DNA of 64,000 nt from assembly GCA_026745465.1 (NCBI GenBank), contig JACYXH010000319.1, positions 1,648,501 through 1,712,500 of the forward strand. Reading direction: 5' to 3'. A model generated the notes under the pieces. The model saw only the letters and a program-made list of their open reading frames with translations, was not told where the DNA came from and did no database searches. A program made the position numbers and the translations under genes. The stretch is from Lota lota (lineage: Eukaryota; Chordata; Actinopteri; Gadiformes; Lotidae). Numbering within the stretch: the first letter of the stretch is position 1; the number at the start of each line of letters is the position of its first letter. Shown piece by piece: positions 21,517-36,072 of the stretch.

Positions 21517-24500
21517 TCACTCTGTGGGGAAAAGAAAAAACAAAGCAGCGTTCAATATTTTTTTCTCCCGATACTTCACAAAACACCTTTCTGATGGTAA
21601 AGCCTGCCCCCTCCCCCCCACCTCACCTATGACACTGAGGGTGGTGGCGCATTCTGCCCGACCCAGGGCATTTTCTGCGTTGATGGTGTACTCGCCCATG
21701 TCCTTGGGCGTCACGTGGAGAATCAACAGGGAGCACACCCCGCAGATGTCGGAGATGTAGTAGTTGGTGTTGGTGTTCAGACTGACGCTGTTGCGGTACC
21801 ACGTGACGCGGGGTTTGGGGTTCCCTTTGACGGCACAGCTCATGTAGCACTCGTAGCCCTTGGGCGCCGTGTGGCATTTCAGCGGCACGATGAACGACGG
21901 CGCGCACCGCGGGTCAGAGTCCCTCCGGGTCGGCGCGCGCACCACAGACCTTTCTGCGACAGAGGAGAAAGGGAGTGAGGCTAACTCATTTTTCAGTGGA
22001 GTTAGTAATGTGCTATTAAGATGTGTGGCTGACTGTCCCATTTACAAGAAGTCCCCAAGTCCCAGTGTAGTTCCTGGTTTTTCATTCATGTGTCTTCATT
22101 GGTGACCTCCTTGTTTCCTTTAATCATTTCCTCATTGTATATAAGTCCATCGTGCCAACATTGTGTCTTTCATGTTTTTGTTAGTCACCATTTTCAGTTT
22201 CTCTGTTCCTGTAACCTTGCGTCTGCCTGTCTGCATATTTCCGTCTGCCTGTCTGCTCCTGTTCCTAAAAGGTACCTTTTTAATTGTAACCACTGTCCCT
22301 GAGTGTCTGCGTGCGGGCTCCTCGCCCCCTGAGCTCTGACGGACACATGCTACAGTAATACCAATACGGCCTACTAAATACTCGGCCCGCCGCACCTTTC
22401 CTTCTCTCCGTCCCCCACGTGGGGGAGATGGAGGGCGCCGACGTGCCCATGTCGTTCTTGGCGTACACCCAGAAGTGGTACTCGCGGCCGTGCATGATGT
22501 TGCAGACGGTCAGCTGGTTGTTGAACAGCTGGTCGGCCGCCGCGCTCCGCGTCCGCTTGGTGGAGTCCAGCGTGCACACGGCGTAGTGGAGCCGGTCGTC
22601 CCGCCTCTCGTCAGGAGAGGGCTCCCACGACACCGTCACCGTGCCGGGGACCTTCTCCTCCAGCGTGATTGGTCCGGGCGGCTTTGGGTCGTCTGGAACA
22701 CGGCATTGGAAATTGACTCATCGAACCATGTTCATCATTACAGCTTTTATAATGGCTTTATTTTTGTGCCTTTATGGACAGGAGAGTGGAGGGGGACAGG
22801 AAAGTGCGTTGAGAGAGAGGTAATGACATAGCATGGCGTAGCATAGGGCCGCTGGTCGGAATCGAACCTGGCACCGCTTATGCGGCGTATCCCCTGTGTG
22901 CTAAGGGCATTACTGGGTGGAGCCACCGGGCGGCCCATCTTTACATCTTTCACGGCATGTTGTCAAAGACATGACAACAGAAAGGTATTTATGGTCAGTC
23001 AGTGTTTACCTGTCACCCTGACCTCCAGGCTGAAGGTCTCTTGCCCCACCAGGTTTTTCACAGTGATGGAGTAGATCCCTGTGTCGGAGCGCTCGGAGGA
23101 GGGAATCAGCAGCTGAGAAGAGCTGTCGCAGTTGCTAACGGTGACCCTCTTTGCCACGGGAACATTGTCTTTCAGCCAGTACACCTGAGGTAGTGGCGAG
23201 GCCTGCAACCGACACATGCATTAACCTCTTTCATCAGTGTAAGAAGATCAGTTTTTTATAAGGCGGACAGTAAGAGGTTATGTGTGTATACATGTTTCCT
23301 GTCTGTTTTGGTTCATTGCTGTAACCTTGCTTTAGCCGACAGTATGCTGTTTTAAACTGCTTCTTGGCCACCTCGCTCTTGAAAAATTGGTTTTAAATTC
23401 TAATGAGACTTTAACTGGCTAGATAAAGGTAAAATAAATATGTATGGTGATTTCTTCCTAGTCACATAAGTAATATAACTCATGCAGTTGAATAAAGTGC
23501 AACCTCACCTCAAAGTTTACTGTTATCCTCACAGAGTTCCCAGCTCTGACCACCATAAAACTCTTCATCTTCTGGTCTGTGAATCGCGGCCTCACTGAAA
23601 TATGGATGTAGTAAACACAAGTAAATGACAAAGTGACAGCCCCATGGACTAATGCCTGGAACAGTAGACCGTAACTTCACAAAACTGGCCAACATTTAGG
23701 GAAACAGTAGCCAAGAAAGGTGTTTAACTCCATAAGTGCAAGCAAGAACGTATGGTGATTTAATAACCATAAATTGTGTGCTAATGGTTTATGGTTATTA
23801 GTGTGCTAATAACCATAAATTGTAACACTTTACTGACGCTACAGTATCCTTGTTACAGTGTCATTCAATATGTATTAATCGTTGCAGCGACCTGTAACAT
23901 AAGGGAGGGATTCAGTCACTATAGAGATCAAATATGAAGCATAAAACTCAGATCCCCAAAATATGAAAAAAATTCAATAAAAACACGGCGTATGGTGAGA
24001 CCCACTTACCGGGCAACGGCATGACCAGGACAGAATCCTGCAGCTCTGCAGGAGGGCTCTCCCCGCCCTCATTGGCAGCGATCACCCTGACCCAGTACAT
24101 CTCCATGGACCGGAGCCCCTTCACCGAGTACGAGGGCAGGATGGAGGGCGTGACGTTGCAGCGAGACCACTCGGCGGACTCGCCCGGGCGGATCTCAGCG
24201 TGGTAGCCCTGGGCCTCGTCCTGGAGCTCCGCTATAGGCTCAGGCTTGGTCCACGACAACGACAGGTGTGTGTACGACCTGTCCGTCACCTTCAGGTCCG
24301 TGACTTTACCCGGAGGCTCTGGGGATACAGATTGGATATAGATTCCAGCATTGTGCCCGATGTTAGTGAATCGTAAGTGCCGATTGGCTCATTTAAATAG
24401 TCATATTGTTGCTCCGGAAACAGGTGGAGAACCTACTCTTAGCATCTCTGGCAAAAGCGAATTCGGAGGGGTTGCTGAATTCACCGGCTCCTGATAGGTT

Positions 24501-27233
24501 GACGGCTGCCACTCGGAATTCATATTCCATGCTTTCCACAACGTCCTTCACTGCATACGTCTTCTCTAGAAATAACAACACATAACATGGTTTGGTTTCT
24601 TAGCACCGGTCAAAGGTGACAGTGGGGTGTGTGGTGGTGGAGAGTACAAGCTTTAATCTGTTTTCCACCATTTTAGACAGGGTTTATATGTAATCATATG
24701 CTTTTTTTTTGCATTTCTTCTTTTATTTTGTTCTCATTTTATTCTTCACATTTTCATAAAGGCTTTTATCATTACATTTATTAATTTTTTGTTTTATTCT
24801 ACATTTTACTTTCTTATTTTACATACTGGCTGGGATATGGGCAATTCATTTTATTTATCTCTATTATCAAGTCTCAGTTACTGTGCTCCTAACTGTGTCT
24901 GTTTTCATCTTGTGAAGCACTTTGTTAAATGCAAAGTAAAAATAAGTGTGCTATAAATAAAGTTGATTCAAATTATTACTAATAAAACGAATCAGGAAAA
25001 GACAGAAACTAGACTGTCTGAATGTCTGACCTGTGATGAGATCCCCGACTAAACTCCAGAGGTTGCTTCCCTTCTTGCGTTTCTCTAGAGAGTAGCCCAG
25101 GATGCGGGAGCCTGCTGTGAAGGTGGGAGAGGCCCAGGAGAGGGTGATGCAGTCCTTGGAGGCACCGACAACTCTGGGCGGCGATGGAGGACCGGGAAAT
25201 GCTGCAAGATCGCACATGACATTCAACATCAATGTACAATTCATTTCATTACTTTTGGGACAGGATCATTTTTTAATGGCCCACATCTGCAAAACGGTCG
25301 GCTATAAAAAAGCATTTATTTAATAACAAAATGGAAAAGCAGATGGTTTCACAAATTCAGTAGTACAACCTATAAAAATCAAAAGTCTACAGTGTGATTA
25401 TGCCAATGGATGTTGTTGTAAGTTGTGCAACAGACTTTTCAGCCGCAGACGCCCATGATACACAATGAATGGCTCACCTAACGTTCCAGCTTGGAGGTCG
25501 TCGGTCTCCATCACGTCACTCACGCCCTCTGCATTCACCGCACGGATACGGTAGCAGTATTTACGGCCGTGCTCCACGTCGTTGTCACGGTACCCGGGCA
25601 CTCCCGGGACCTCCCCTAGCTTCTTCCAGGTGTTGCGACCCACCTGTCTCCGCTCCAGCATGTAGCTCACCACTGGACAACCGCCGTTGTCTTTGGGAGG
25701 TCTCCATTTGAATTCGATAGCAGTGGGTGTGCTGTCCACGACCTCAGCGGGACCCTGGGGTACGGTGGGTCTGTCTGGAAGGGGAAAGCAGAGCCATTTT
25801 GTTTTCATTTGCAGTCAGCTACAATCGATGGACACTGAGGTCTTCGTTTGATCGGTTAGATTATAATGAGATGCAGAAAAGCTCATTATTTCTGCAACGG
25901 TGGATTTGGGCACGTCTCTAAAAAATAAAGAAATTGAATAAATTGTGTGTTTTCTATTTAGCCTTTTAGCCCCTAAAAGGCTTTTGCTAGATAAGGTTGC
26001 CACAGAAATCCAATTAATTTAGATTGGTAAATAAAACTGTCCTTTTCTAATGGTCAAAATATTTGTTTTTAACCATTTAAAACGTTTGTTTCAAACTGTT
26101 CACAGATTAACAAAAGTAACCAACACCAAGAAGCACAAGAGCTTGGTTCCGGTTCAAACTGTGAAAGAAAAAGCCTGCCTTGACCTTCCCTTTTCTGACA
26201 CTAACTCGTGTCCTCTCCCCGAACTGAATCCCTCACCAAGCACGACCAGCTGTGAGATGACCTCCGTGGTCCCATGATCGTTCCTGAGCCGGAACTTGAT
26301 CTCCCCGGCGTCCTTCCGCTGGCACCTGCTGAGCAGCAGGCGGCTGTGGGCGGGAGACCGCTCTATCTTCACGGCGGGGTCCTCCACCAGCTCCTCACCC
26401 TCCCTGAACCACTGCATCTTCATGGTCTCCTGGCCACAGAAGGGCAGCTGGAAGACTGCGTTCTGTCCCACCGTGATGACCACGGGCTTACTGAACACAC
26501 TCAGAGCCTCTTCGGTAAACCTCGGGGGGTCTGCAAAGAAACTACTCTTACAATGATGTGGTAACAGAAAAACATTATTACATTGTGTCCACTGCCGGGA
26601 ACATCGACATAAGCATCGCACACGCAAATGTATTGATTTACCGATATTAATCATAATTATTCATGTATTAATATAAAATTAATTATAAAGATGTTGTAGA
26701 TAGGATCCAGACCTTTGACATAGATAACTGCTTCGGTTTTGCGGCCGTCTGCCTCAAAGCGATACTTCCCAGAGTGCGCCTCCTTGCAGTTAGTGATAAT
26801 CAGCTTATGGGTTGAACCGTCTTTAGTTATTAGAAAATCATCATTTTCTGATAACTGTGGAGGAGCAGATCGTCAGAATACAAATGAGAATCAAAAAAAA
26901 ATTTGATAGTGTGACACAATTAAAGCATTTACGTTCAAATAGGATTAAAGCATCGAGAAAACTATTTAACAATTCGGCTAACAGAATGTAATTCCACCAG
27001 AGTTGTATGGTGTTCTTTCCCAGAAAAGATTATAAAAAAAGGGAAATCAGTTTGTTGTTTGTTTGTGCGAAGTTAAAGACCATACAAATCAATCAGTTTA
27101 GGACTGACCTTCTTGCTGTCTTTGAACCAGGTTCCTTCACAGTCTTCACTGCTCACTTTACACATCATCTCTGCGGTCCCTCCAAGGATGGCATTCACAT
27201 CAGAGAGCCCACTGACAAACTGCACCCCCGGGT
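21517..27233 (-). CDS. igfn1: igfn1 C-terminal Ig/FN3 exon block
   Basis: Exons: 27233-27109, 26854-26713 (Ig4), 26530-26237 (Ig5), 25774-25478 (FN3; PPKDNGGCPVVSYMLERRQV), 25201-25031 and 24565-24437 (FN3 split in two), 24318-24010 (FN3), 23594-23509 and 23202-23010 (Ig6), 22692-22396 (FN3), 21953-21627 (Ig; GNPKPRVTWYRN, DMGEYTINAENALG), and 21521-21517, a final exon carrying only the end of a Glu codon and TGA. FN3 cores show the usual P-P/W and Y-x-x-R-V-x-A-x-N patterns (YCYRIRAVNAEG, MEYEFRVAAVNLSG, MYWVRVIAANEGG). The order Ig-FN3-Ig at the end matches the myosin-binding C-terminus of the MyBP-C group. Confidence 0.93.
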
Positions 27234-30200
27234 CTGACACAAGCCACAGAACATATCTGTTCTGTTCAAACTTATTCTGCAGCTCAATAGTCCAGAGGTT
27301 ATTCCGAACAAGCCTGTAAGCTTGAAATATCATTGCAATATTTTTATTTATTTACTCAAAGCGCACACTTTACTTACCAATGACCAGGTCTTGTAGGAGT
27401 GGGCCTTGCCTTTTGCGCTTTGCAGCAGAATCCTCCGTCTCATCATGTTTACTTTCAATGCTTTGGTCTGCATTGTCTACTTTTAAAAAGTATACGTCCA
27501 CAAAGGTTACAAATAAGCAATGATAAGGGTTTGTTTTTTATATTTTATACTGTCTAGTTAAAGAGAAATCTGCAATGCACTTCTAATTACGTGATTAAGG
27601 GTTATCAAGGTGGGCATTAAGCATCAGAAAATGATGTTCCATGATATTCATTGCAAACTTGCATAATTTCAGTCTATCAATTTCCTTCTATTATGTCAAA
27701 CCGATTTCATCTATGGAGTCTATTTTTCCTCCTGGCAACGTAGCCAGGAGCAAGAGACTGAGTTTATAAACGGACTTTGAGATGTATATGAATACACTTT
27801 TTAACATCAAGATATTCGGTAAGTGTGTGGTGGATGCATCCCTCGATTGTATGTTATGGTTATTTTACGTTGTTAGATCCAGTCGTCCATTACTTTAAAA
27901 TTGGGGACAAAGAAAACTGTGATACTTGCTGTCATGACTACATCTACTGGCTACAACTACTGGCTACATCTACTGGCTACGTCTACTGGATGGCTCCTTG
28001 ATGCATGCAGCTGTTTACCAGACAGGGCTCCTCGACTTTGTCTCGCCGGCCCTGAGGACTCCGCAGACGCACGAGTGACCTCCTTCCCCTCAGATCCACT
28101 TAAGGGATTTTCATCCGGGCTACAACCATCCACATTGCTTTGTTCTACTACAAAAGGTAACACTGGTTATGCCTACAATACACATTTACCTGATTTCCTC
28201 CAGTGCTTTCTGAGACATTTTGCCACAGAACAAAATGGAAACATATACCATATACATATGTGTGATAGTCTGTTGCCATACATTTCATACATATTTTTGT
28301 GCCATGGTTTTAACTCTTATTAGAGAATTCTGTTTAACACAGGATCGAACACTTCACCTTGCATCTGCTTGGTGCTACTGGTATTCGAATGCCCATCACT
28401 ACCAGAAGAGCTGGTTTTCACCTCTGAATGCTCCCCTTTATTTGAATCCTGCATCAAATTGTCATTCGTCGAATCTGTGGAATGAACGATGGTCCATTGG
28501 ACATTTTAATATTTGCACGATACAATAGAGAAATACAATCTATAATCAAATGTATGTACCGTGTGGGACAGAGTCTGCAACAGAGATCAGTCAAGCATTA
28601 GAAATCTTGTTAATAATGTATTTGACAATGATGCATGCAGAAGTGCAGAACCTATCATTAATTCATATGTCGAATATTTCCCTCCTGCAGGCCCCCTCCT
28701 TGTCACGCTCTCGTCATGTCAACACGGTTCAAAATACACTTCCATTCCAAATAAAAATAGATATACCTTTGGAGAAAGTAAAACAGCAGGTCTTTGTTTT
28801 GGTCTTAATTCATATTTTGTATGGCATCGTATTATGCTGTAACCATGCATTTTGTAAGACACGAGGGTTGGACTAAAACAGGAAGGAAATGGTTTCTATT
28901 ATTAGAGATTGTGTAATACAATCTGACCCACTTGAAAAGGGGTAGGGTAGATACTGTGGAAGACATAGGTCATATATGATAGGTATATTTACCATTACTT
29001 TTCAATGGCATGAAATATTTGACCTGTTGACCTGTGCTGTGAATCTTCATGCTGTTGTTCTCGGCAAACCGAGAATCTTTCGCCCCATTTGGATCATGAA
29101 GAGCTGCACTTTCCCCTGAAAAGTAAAACAATACTTAATGATTGTTTGAAGTGTTATATAATACAGATATCAAACAATTACAAGTCCAGATACTCATATT
29201 ACAACAAATAAATAAATAAATTAAATATATAAATAATTGATCATCAATCGAGTACGATTGAGTACGATACGTGCATTCAAGTCATTGATTTCATTTGGAT
29301 TTAAATGCTAAAACGAATACTAAACTCATTCCCATCACATTGTAACACTAGTCGTCCATCAAACTAAATTAGGTGCTCTAATAACTCAATTCTGATGGTT
29401 AGTTGCACAAACTCACCAGTGTGCTCTGACCCATCTGAGCCATCTTTACTGCACAGGTCTTTACTGTCTTGTGCTTTAGAGTAAGCGTCTTTGTCTAGTG
29501 GTTGGTGGTTCATTTCTGTAACCAGAAAGGTCACCAGCATGGAAATAACATAACATAACAATACCATAACAGAACATTGAAGTGGCAGTCATTATTCTTC
29601 CCAGTCACAATTACATTCACATTTCTGATTTCAGACCTATATATGTTGTAAGAAGTAGTCTATTACGTGAGTTGGACTTACTTTTGGACTTGAGGGAACC
29701 CTCCTGTCCTGTTTTGGTACCCATTCCACTTGTATTACCATCTGTTGGTTTTAAGTCTTCTTTTGAACCACCAGCTGAACTTGAACCTTTGGATGTGTTG
29801 TTCCTGTTTGACATACCACTCATATTTGATCCATCTGTCACTAAGCCATGGGCCTCTGCTTTGATTTTACTTCCTGGTTTCTCATCTTTTGCCCTTGCTT
29901 GACTCTTGCCCCCCATTCCTTCGCTGTCTTTACAATATCCGTCGGCGACAGCTGCTTCGGCTCTGTCAGTGGAAGAGGCTTTGTTGAGTTCCAGCAGTTC
30001 TGCTTCTCTCTTAGCCTTCAGCGCTGCTTCCATCCTCTCCCTCTCCTCTTGCAGCTTGAGTCTCTGTTCTTCTGCCACTTTGCTGAGGTCCACCCCGGCT
30101 CCGCCGGCCAAGGTGGTTTTACGAGACGCCTTTTTCCCACCGGACGCCGCCTCCGTGTCGGCTTAGAGGAGAGGTCAGAGGGTCAGAGTCCTACTCAGTC

Positions 30201-32463
30201 TACAATCTTCTTGCTGTATAGGCTAACATGTTGTCAAAGTGTAAGCCCTTCTCAAACTTAAATGATGCAAATACATTCAAATTAGGGTGAAAACTCCCTC
30301 TTTTGTCCAATATCCATGATGGATAAAAGCGTCTGCTAAATGACTAAATGCAAATGATGACGATGATTGGATTGATATTCATTGATTGCTCTTTTAAAAC
30401 AATGTATTTCTGAAAGTAACACTGTAACATGCATAAGACAATAACCCTCTTCTTCTCAGAAGCATCATTGAGGACATATCAGGTGTTACCAGGATGGAAA
30501 ACAATAACACAACCGTATGGTAATACTCTATTAGCCCTGCGAAGGTGAACCACGGAAGCACATTTGTGTGTTGTACCAGAGCTAATATGGTTACCTTCCA
30601 CAACCAGCCAAGCACTGCATGACTTGATGCCTGCAACAGCTGCATAGATGCCTTTGTCCAGCTGCTTGCAGTCCTTGATCAACAGACTGTGGATCAGCTT
30701 GTCTTCTGATACGGTGATGCTGTATTTCTCTCCATCCTCCAGTGGGTTGTTTTTACCCATCCATTTGATCCTGGGCAGAGGGTGATTCAGCACACATTCA
30801 AAGAGAGCGTCTTCTCTTTCTTGGGCTTTCACCTCCTGGATTTTGACCACAAAGTTCACATTGGGAACTATAGGAACCAGAAAAGAAATGAAGGGAATAA
30901 TATAATAAGTTAATAATGCACTTAGCTTATGAGTAATGCATGTACTAGGCATACATAATAATTTTAGGCATGGACAAATCACATACAATTAGGTAAATCG
31001 TTTATTTTTTAAGATGAATGGTGGTGGTTTAGTTTGTTGGTTCACTTATTTAACTTTCTGGTCTACCATGTTCAATTAGACGCAAGGGGGAGGAACCAAA
31101 ACCTATCTGTTCTAACCAATCAGTGACGGCAACAGTGCTAAACCAGCGACTTCTGCGCAGAGAGCAAGTGGTTAGTTTACATTTGTGGCGGTAGTGAAAA
31201 ATCTGGAATAAATATTGTCGTGGTGGGTCAGCTATTGCAACCGCTGAAGGGCTTATAACCTAACATGGGCCTGTTGGACAGGTAGGCCGACTAGTCATTT
31301 ACCTACATTGGCAAGTGCATACACCAGGCCACGCCAACAGTGCGGTTTTAAGGTTTTAATCTTGTTAAAAAATTAATTGCTGTTTTTGTGACGTTCACAA
31401 ACTTTAACGGCAATTCTCCTTTGTTTGATATAAGGTTTCTTGGTGTCCGTTTTCGCATTTTTCTCCCACTCAGTTAATTGAGCGTAGCGTGCATCAACCA
31501 TAAAGCCCCGCAAACCCAGCCTCAATCTCGCGAGTTTACTTGAATTGTCTGGCTCTAGCCTGGCTGTGCGAGGCTATGGATCTATAAAAACACCCTGTTG
31601 CAGCTCTTAATTTAACAATCATTTATTTGTGTAAAAGGAATACGTTAATATTTCATGACTCCCTTGTCCGGTCGATACGTCTAAAATATAATGCATTATA
31701 AAGTATATCTTTTTTATTATTATTTGTACATTGCAAATTTAGTGACATGTAGGTGCATTGGGTCTGCAACCAATGACATTTGAAATGCAATGTATTGAAT
31801 AGGCTATGTTATTGAAAATATCCTTACTTTTAAAATCAGTGGAGAAAAGATTGACGTCTTCGACGTCCACCTGATACAGCCCTGCATCCTCCGGCCTGAG
31901 GTCATTGATGCTGAAGACCAGCTTCTTCCCAACGGTCCTGAGGCTGTGCTTCGTTGTCGCTTCGTCGAAAAACGGAATCATCACACCATCCTTAAGATTG
32001 TAAGTTATACATTTAAATATACAAACATTATGTTTTTTTTCTCAATGGTTTTCACATTTGTAGCTGCTGTAGGTAAGATTCAAGAGCTATTCTGACTGCG
32101 CCTGACTCAGTATGAGCCAATTTTAGAACGCTCCAGGCTAATTTCTGACCAATCAGGGCATATGTACCCTGATTGATTCAGGGAATTGTGAAATGCAACA
32201 CTTCTCAAAGGCCAGAAACGTAGGGAGGGAGGGAGCAGAGAGGTAGGGTACGTTTTAAGGGATTGTTTAGTTTAAAAGTCTTGCTCTCTTTCACTGCTTT
32301 CTGCGCTCTTTCTTTACAACAGTCAAATCGTACGTACAGCACCTTTTAAGTAAGTAACAAATATACACTAAAAAAAACATTACAAATCGATTTGGAGGTG
32401 AGTGTTATATATCAAGTATTGTATTGATGATGTAAGGCTATTTAATAGAGCTAGATGAAAGGT

Positions 32464-32496
<33 letters not shown>

Positions 32497-35400
32497 ACAG
32501 AAGTAAACAGGAAATGTCCGCTCCACCTGAGAAATCCTCCATCTCACCTTGTAGAGGAATATTCTACTGGATGGATCTTTTAACTCCATTTCCAGCTGAA
32601 AGGATGCTGAGCCGTCCCCTCGGACCTGAACATGCCTGAGATTTTTGATGTACTCAATATACTGACATGGGGTGGGGCGGGGGTGGAACAGGAGAACATG
32701 GAAAGACACAATGAAATGAATGACATGGGATGGGAATTAACATGAGACAATATTATACTATTAACATTTTTTCATTTTTTAAATGACTAAATGTTCAATG
32801 TGACATATTGATTGAGAGGAGAGAAGAGGAAAGTAAAATGATCTCTAGGTTGATTGAGCCATGGGTGGATGAGGATAAGTTTTCGGTTCAATGAGTTGCC
32901 TGGCACAAGCTCAATATTACCTTTATTAGATCATTCTACCTGATCTAATAAGTACAATCAGATTAACTCAAGTGATTTTAATGGCACAAGCTGATGTGGC
33001 AGATGGACAATGACAAATGCACACCACCAGATGGGATGGAACAACGTCTTAATAATGAATGATATAAATAAAATCAAAGTGTGACGCATAGTAAGAGTTG
33101 CTCAGGCGTAGGTAACATAGCGATCTGTCTGCCAACCTTCGACTGCTCCTCCTCCCTCTCCTGCTTCTTCTCCTCCATTTTCTTGAGAATCAGGCGCAAG
33201 TCTTTGACGCCAAACTCCAGGCAGATGCGTTCGTAGTCCTTCCGGTCGGCACTCAGGATGATTTCCCAGAACCTCTCATCGATTTCCCCCTCGACCTTGA
33301 TTTGGGGTTTCACTTCTTTGCTAAAAATCAAGGGGTTGTAGACCGAGGAACACGTAGCAGTACATGAGATAAAAAAAACAAGCGCGTTTAGTTTTGTAAC
33401 TCGACTGGTCAATATTAAGAATAATATTACGATATTAAGAAAAATCGATTCTAGTTTGACAACATTGTTTACAGATGGAAAATGAGTCAGCTGGGAAGAT
33501 CAGTCTTGGTTCATGGTGTTCACACACAATCCCCTACCTTTTCTTCAACATTTTTCTGAACTCCGCAGGGTCTGTGGTACCTGGAAAATGAAGTACAAAT
33601 CTGTTCATTCTTTGTCACTCAACAGTACTGATTGTAAGGTTGCTACTACGAATGAATGCAAGGTAAAGTGACACTGCTACTCACAAATATCCATTTGTTC
33701 CATAGCCTTCTCTTTCCTGAATCCAACTATAGGAAAGAGGGATGTTATTATAGGTATTCTCTCTATCTGTGACTTTGTCACTCACTCACTCACTCACTCA
33801 CTCACTCACACACAATCCAATGAACACATTAGGTAACCCTTACCCTCGATCACATTTAAGGTTGCAGTGCAGACGGCCCTGCCGTATTCGTTCTCAGCAT
33901 AACATTTGTATGTGTCCGCCTCAGCGGGGGACACCTTCTTTATCTGGTTACAAATTACATCGGTCAGTACAAATAACATGCAAGTTATCTGCTCATTCAT
34001 TGTGTGACGCATACATCTTTCCGTGAGGCCGAAATATGCCACTCGCCTCCAATGTGTTTTCGCCGGACGTATCGTCGAATTTACTTTTGAATTTGTCATT
34101 GTCTGTGATCTCCCCTTTGGCCCTATTCCAAGTGACGTTCGGTTTGGGGTCTCCCGTCACCACGGCCTTGAACACGCCCAGCTTCCCTGTTGGACGTGTG
34201 CGAATGCTGCGTTGTTATTTCCACAGAGTATACATGGCCACTTAATGGATAGAGGTCTGCAAGGTAATGGTGTGCAGTGTGGGTGTAGCATTTCTGTCTT
34301 TCTTTTTTAAATTACCTGTATTTGCAGCATATACAGTGGAGTTCTTGAATGGCGTACACTTTATAAGATATCAACTATTCAGTGATGGCGTTCTCATATG
34401 TTCAGGGCCCAGGCTGGCGGAGTTGGGACTCCCAGCCAGAAAGTACTGTCCAACACAATGTCCGCCGTCTACCACTCTAGGCAATCCTTCCTATCCTATC
34501 CTTCTGCAAGATGCTTAACCCTACCTGGTCATTAATGACCGTTATCTGAAAATCCATTCAGTGTAAATCACTCTAGATCCAAGCATGTGCTAAATGACTA
34601 AATAGCAAACAAGCTCTCACCTTCCTGGATGGTTAATGATATTGGTTTGCGTTGGAAATCCGGGCAGCTCTTTCCTTCTGGAATATCCACTAAAAACTGT
34701 GTTATCATCACCCCAGGAATTCTTGATTTCTTCTTTATGCCGGCTACAGAAAGTAAACACAAATGTTGTCAATTGAAATGGGACGATGGAGGTGCAGTAC
34801 ATTCTGTGACCAGTAGATGTCAGTCATGCCACATTTGTCCACCTCAGTGGTAGTAGTACACTGTCAGTACCTTGAAGATGAAATGGACCACAACAACCAT
34901 ACGGCATGGAGATGACGAACATTCAAAGGGCATAACATCAGAGTTGAGAAGTACAACAAAAGTCTGATATTTTGAATACCTTCTTTGTTGTTACTTCCAT
35001 TTTTCCCCCTTTGAACAGGATATTGAATGGGCTTTGCCTTTGGCAAAATGGCATTTCAGCTCTTGTGCAGTCTACGTTTTCTTCGCTTGTCAATACATAC
35101 GTCTCGCTGACGTATGTATTGAACCATTATTTATTACGGTGTTGGGTGCTGTCCAGACGGCTATTTAAAACCTGTCCGAACCAAATGCCATTCAAATGTT
35201 TCCATTGTGATCACCTGGCTTTCTCCTCTCCCGCTGCTTCTAGTTTCTCTGGGGGAATCACACTGCACAAGACATGGAACAACGTCATTAATCCATGGAT
35301 TAATGATTCACATGGCGGGAATCATGATTTATGAACCGCGTTCCTGGCAGGTACCTGGCCCGGTCCTCCTCACATGTTCGACAAGGTAGCAAACCAACGG

Positions 35401-36020
35401 GACAGAAAAAACCAGCTCTGGCGTGATTGGACAGATGGTAGGCAGACACCGTGTACAATAATACCTCATCGAGTAGGTATTATACCCTGATGTTATTTGC
35501 AATGATCATGGATTTAACCTACACACAACTGTATACAAACGGTTCTCTATACAGTATGTCATTAGACATGATGGGTGGATGGGTGGGTGGGTGGGGGGGA
35601 GAGTGGGGGGGGACAAACAAAATAATCTATGTTTGTCTACCGGTCATGAATACAGTTTTTCACCTGACTTGGTGCCAGACACCTCATTAAAATGCTGTAT
35701 ATAGCGAAGAACAAGGGAGTGACCTGGATATAACAGAAAGGGTGTTTGATCAGAAACGAGTCAGACAAATAGAGCACACAAACAAGTATAGAGGACAACT
35801 CAAATCGCACGCTGGCTTTGCTGTTGTTTGTTTATTACACCATCCCAGTTATCCAGTGCAGAATCAACGTGTGTGTGTGCTTCAAACAATGTGCTTCATC
35901 ATGGTTGTACATAATATAGCACCTCAGAACAAAGGCAAGCTAAGCAGCTCACCGCTATGTTATCCATCCACTCATTTTCTTTACCCATAGTTTCCTGATT
36001 GGGACATATAGTCTATCAAA

Positions 36021-36072
<52 letters not shown>

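Noticed and set aside
31080..31580. CCAAT-box-bearing GC-richer segment as a possible internal igfn1 promoter
   Set aside because: No following exon start; the text (e.g. CCTGGCTGTGCGAGGCTATG) looks like a decayed transposon rather than a promoter.
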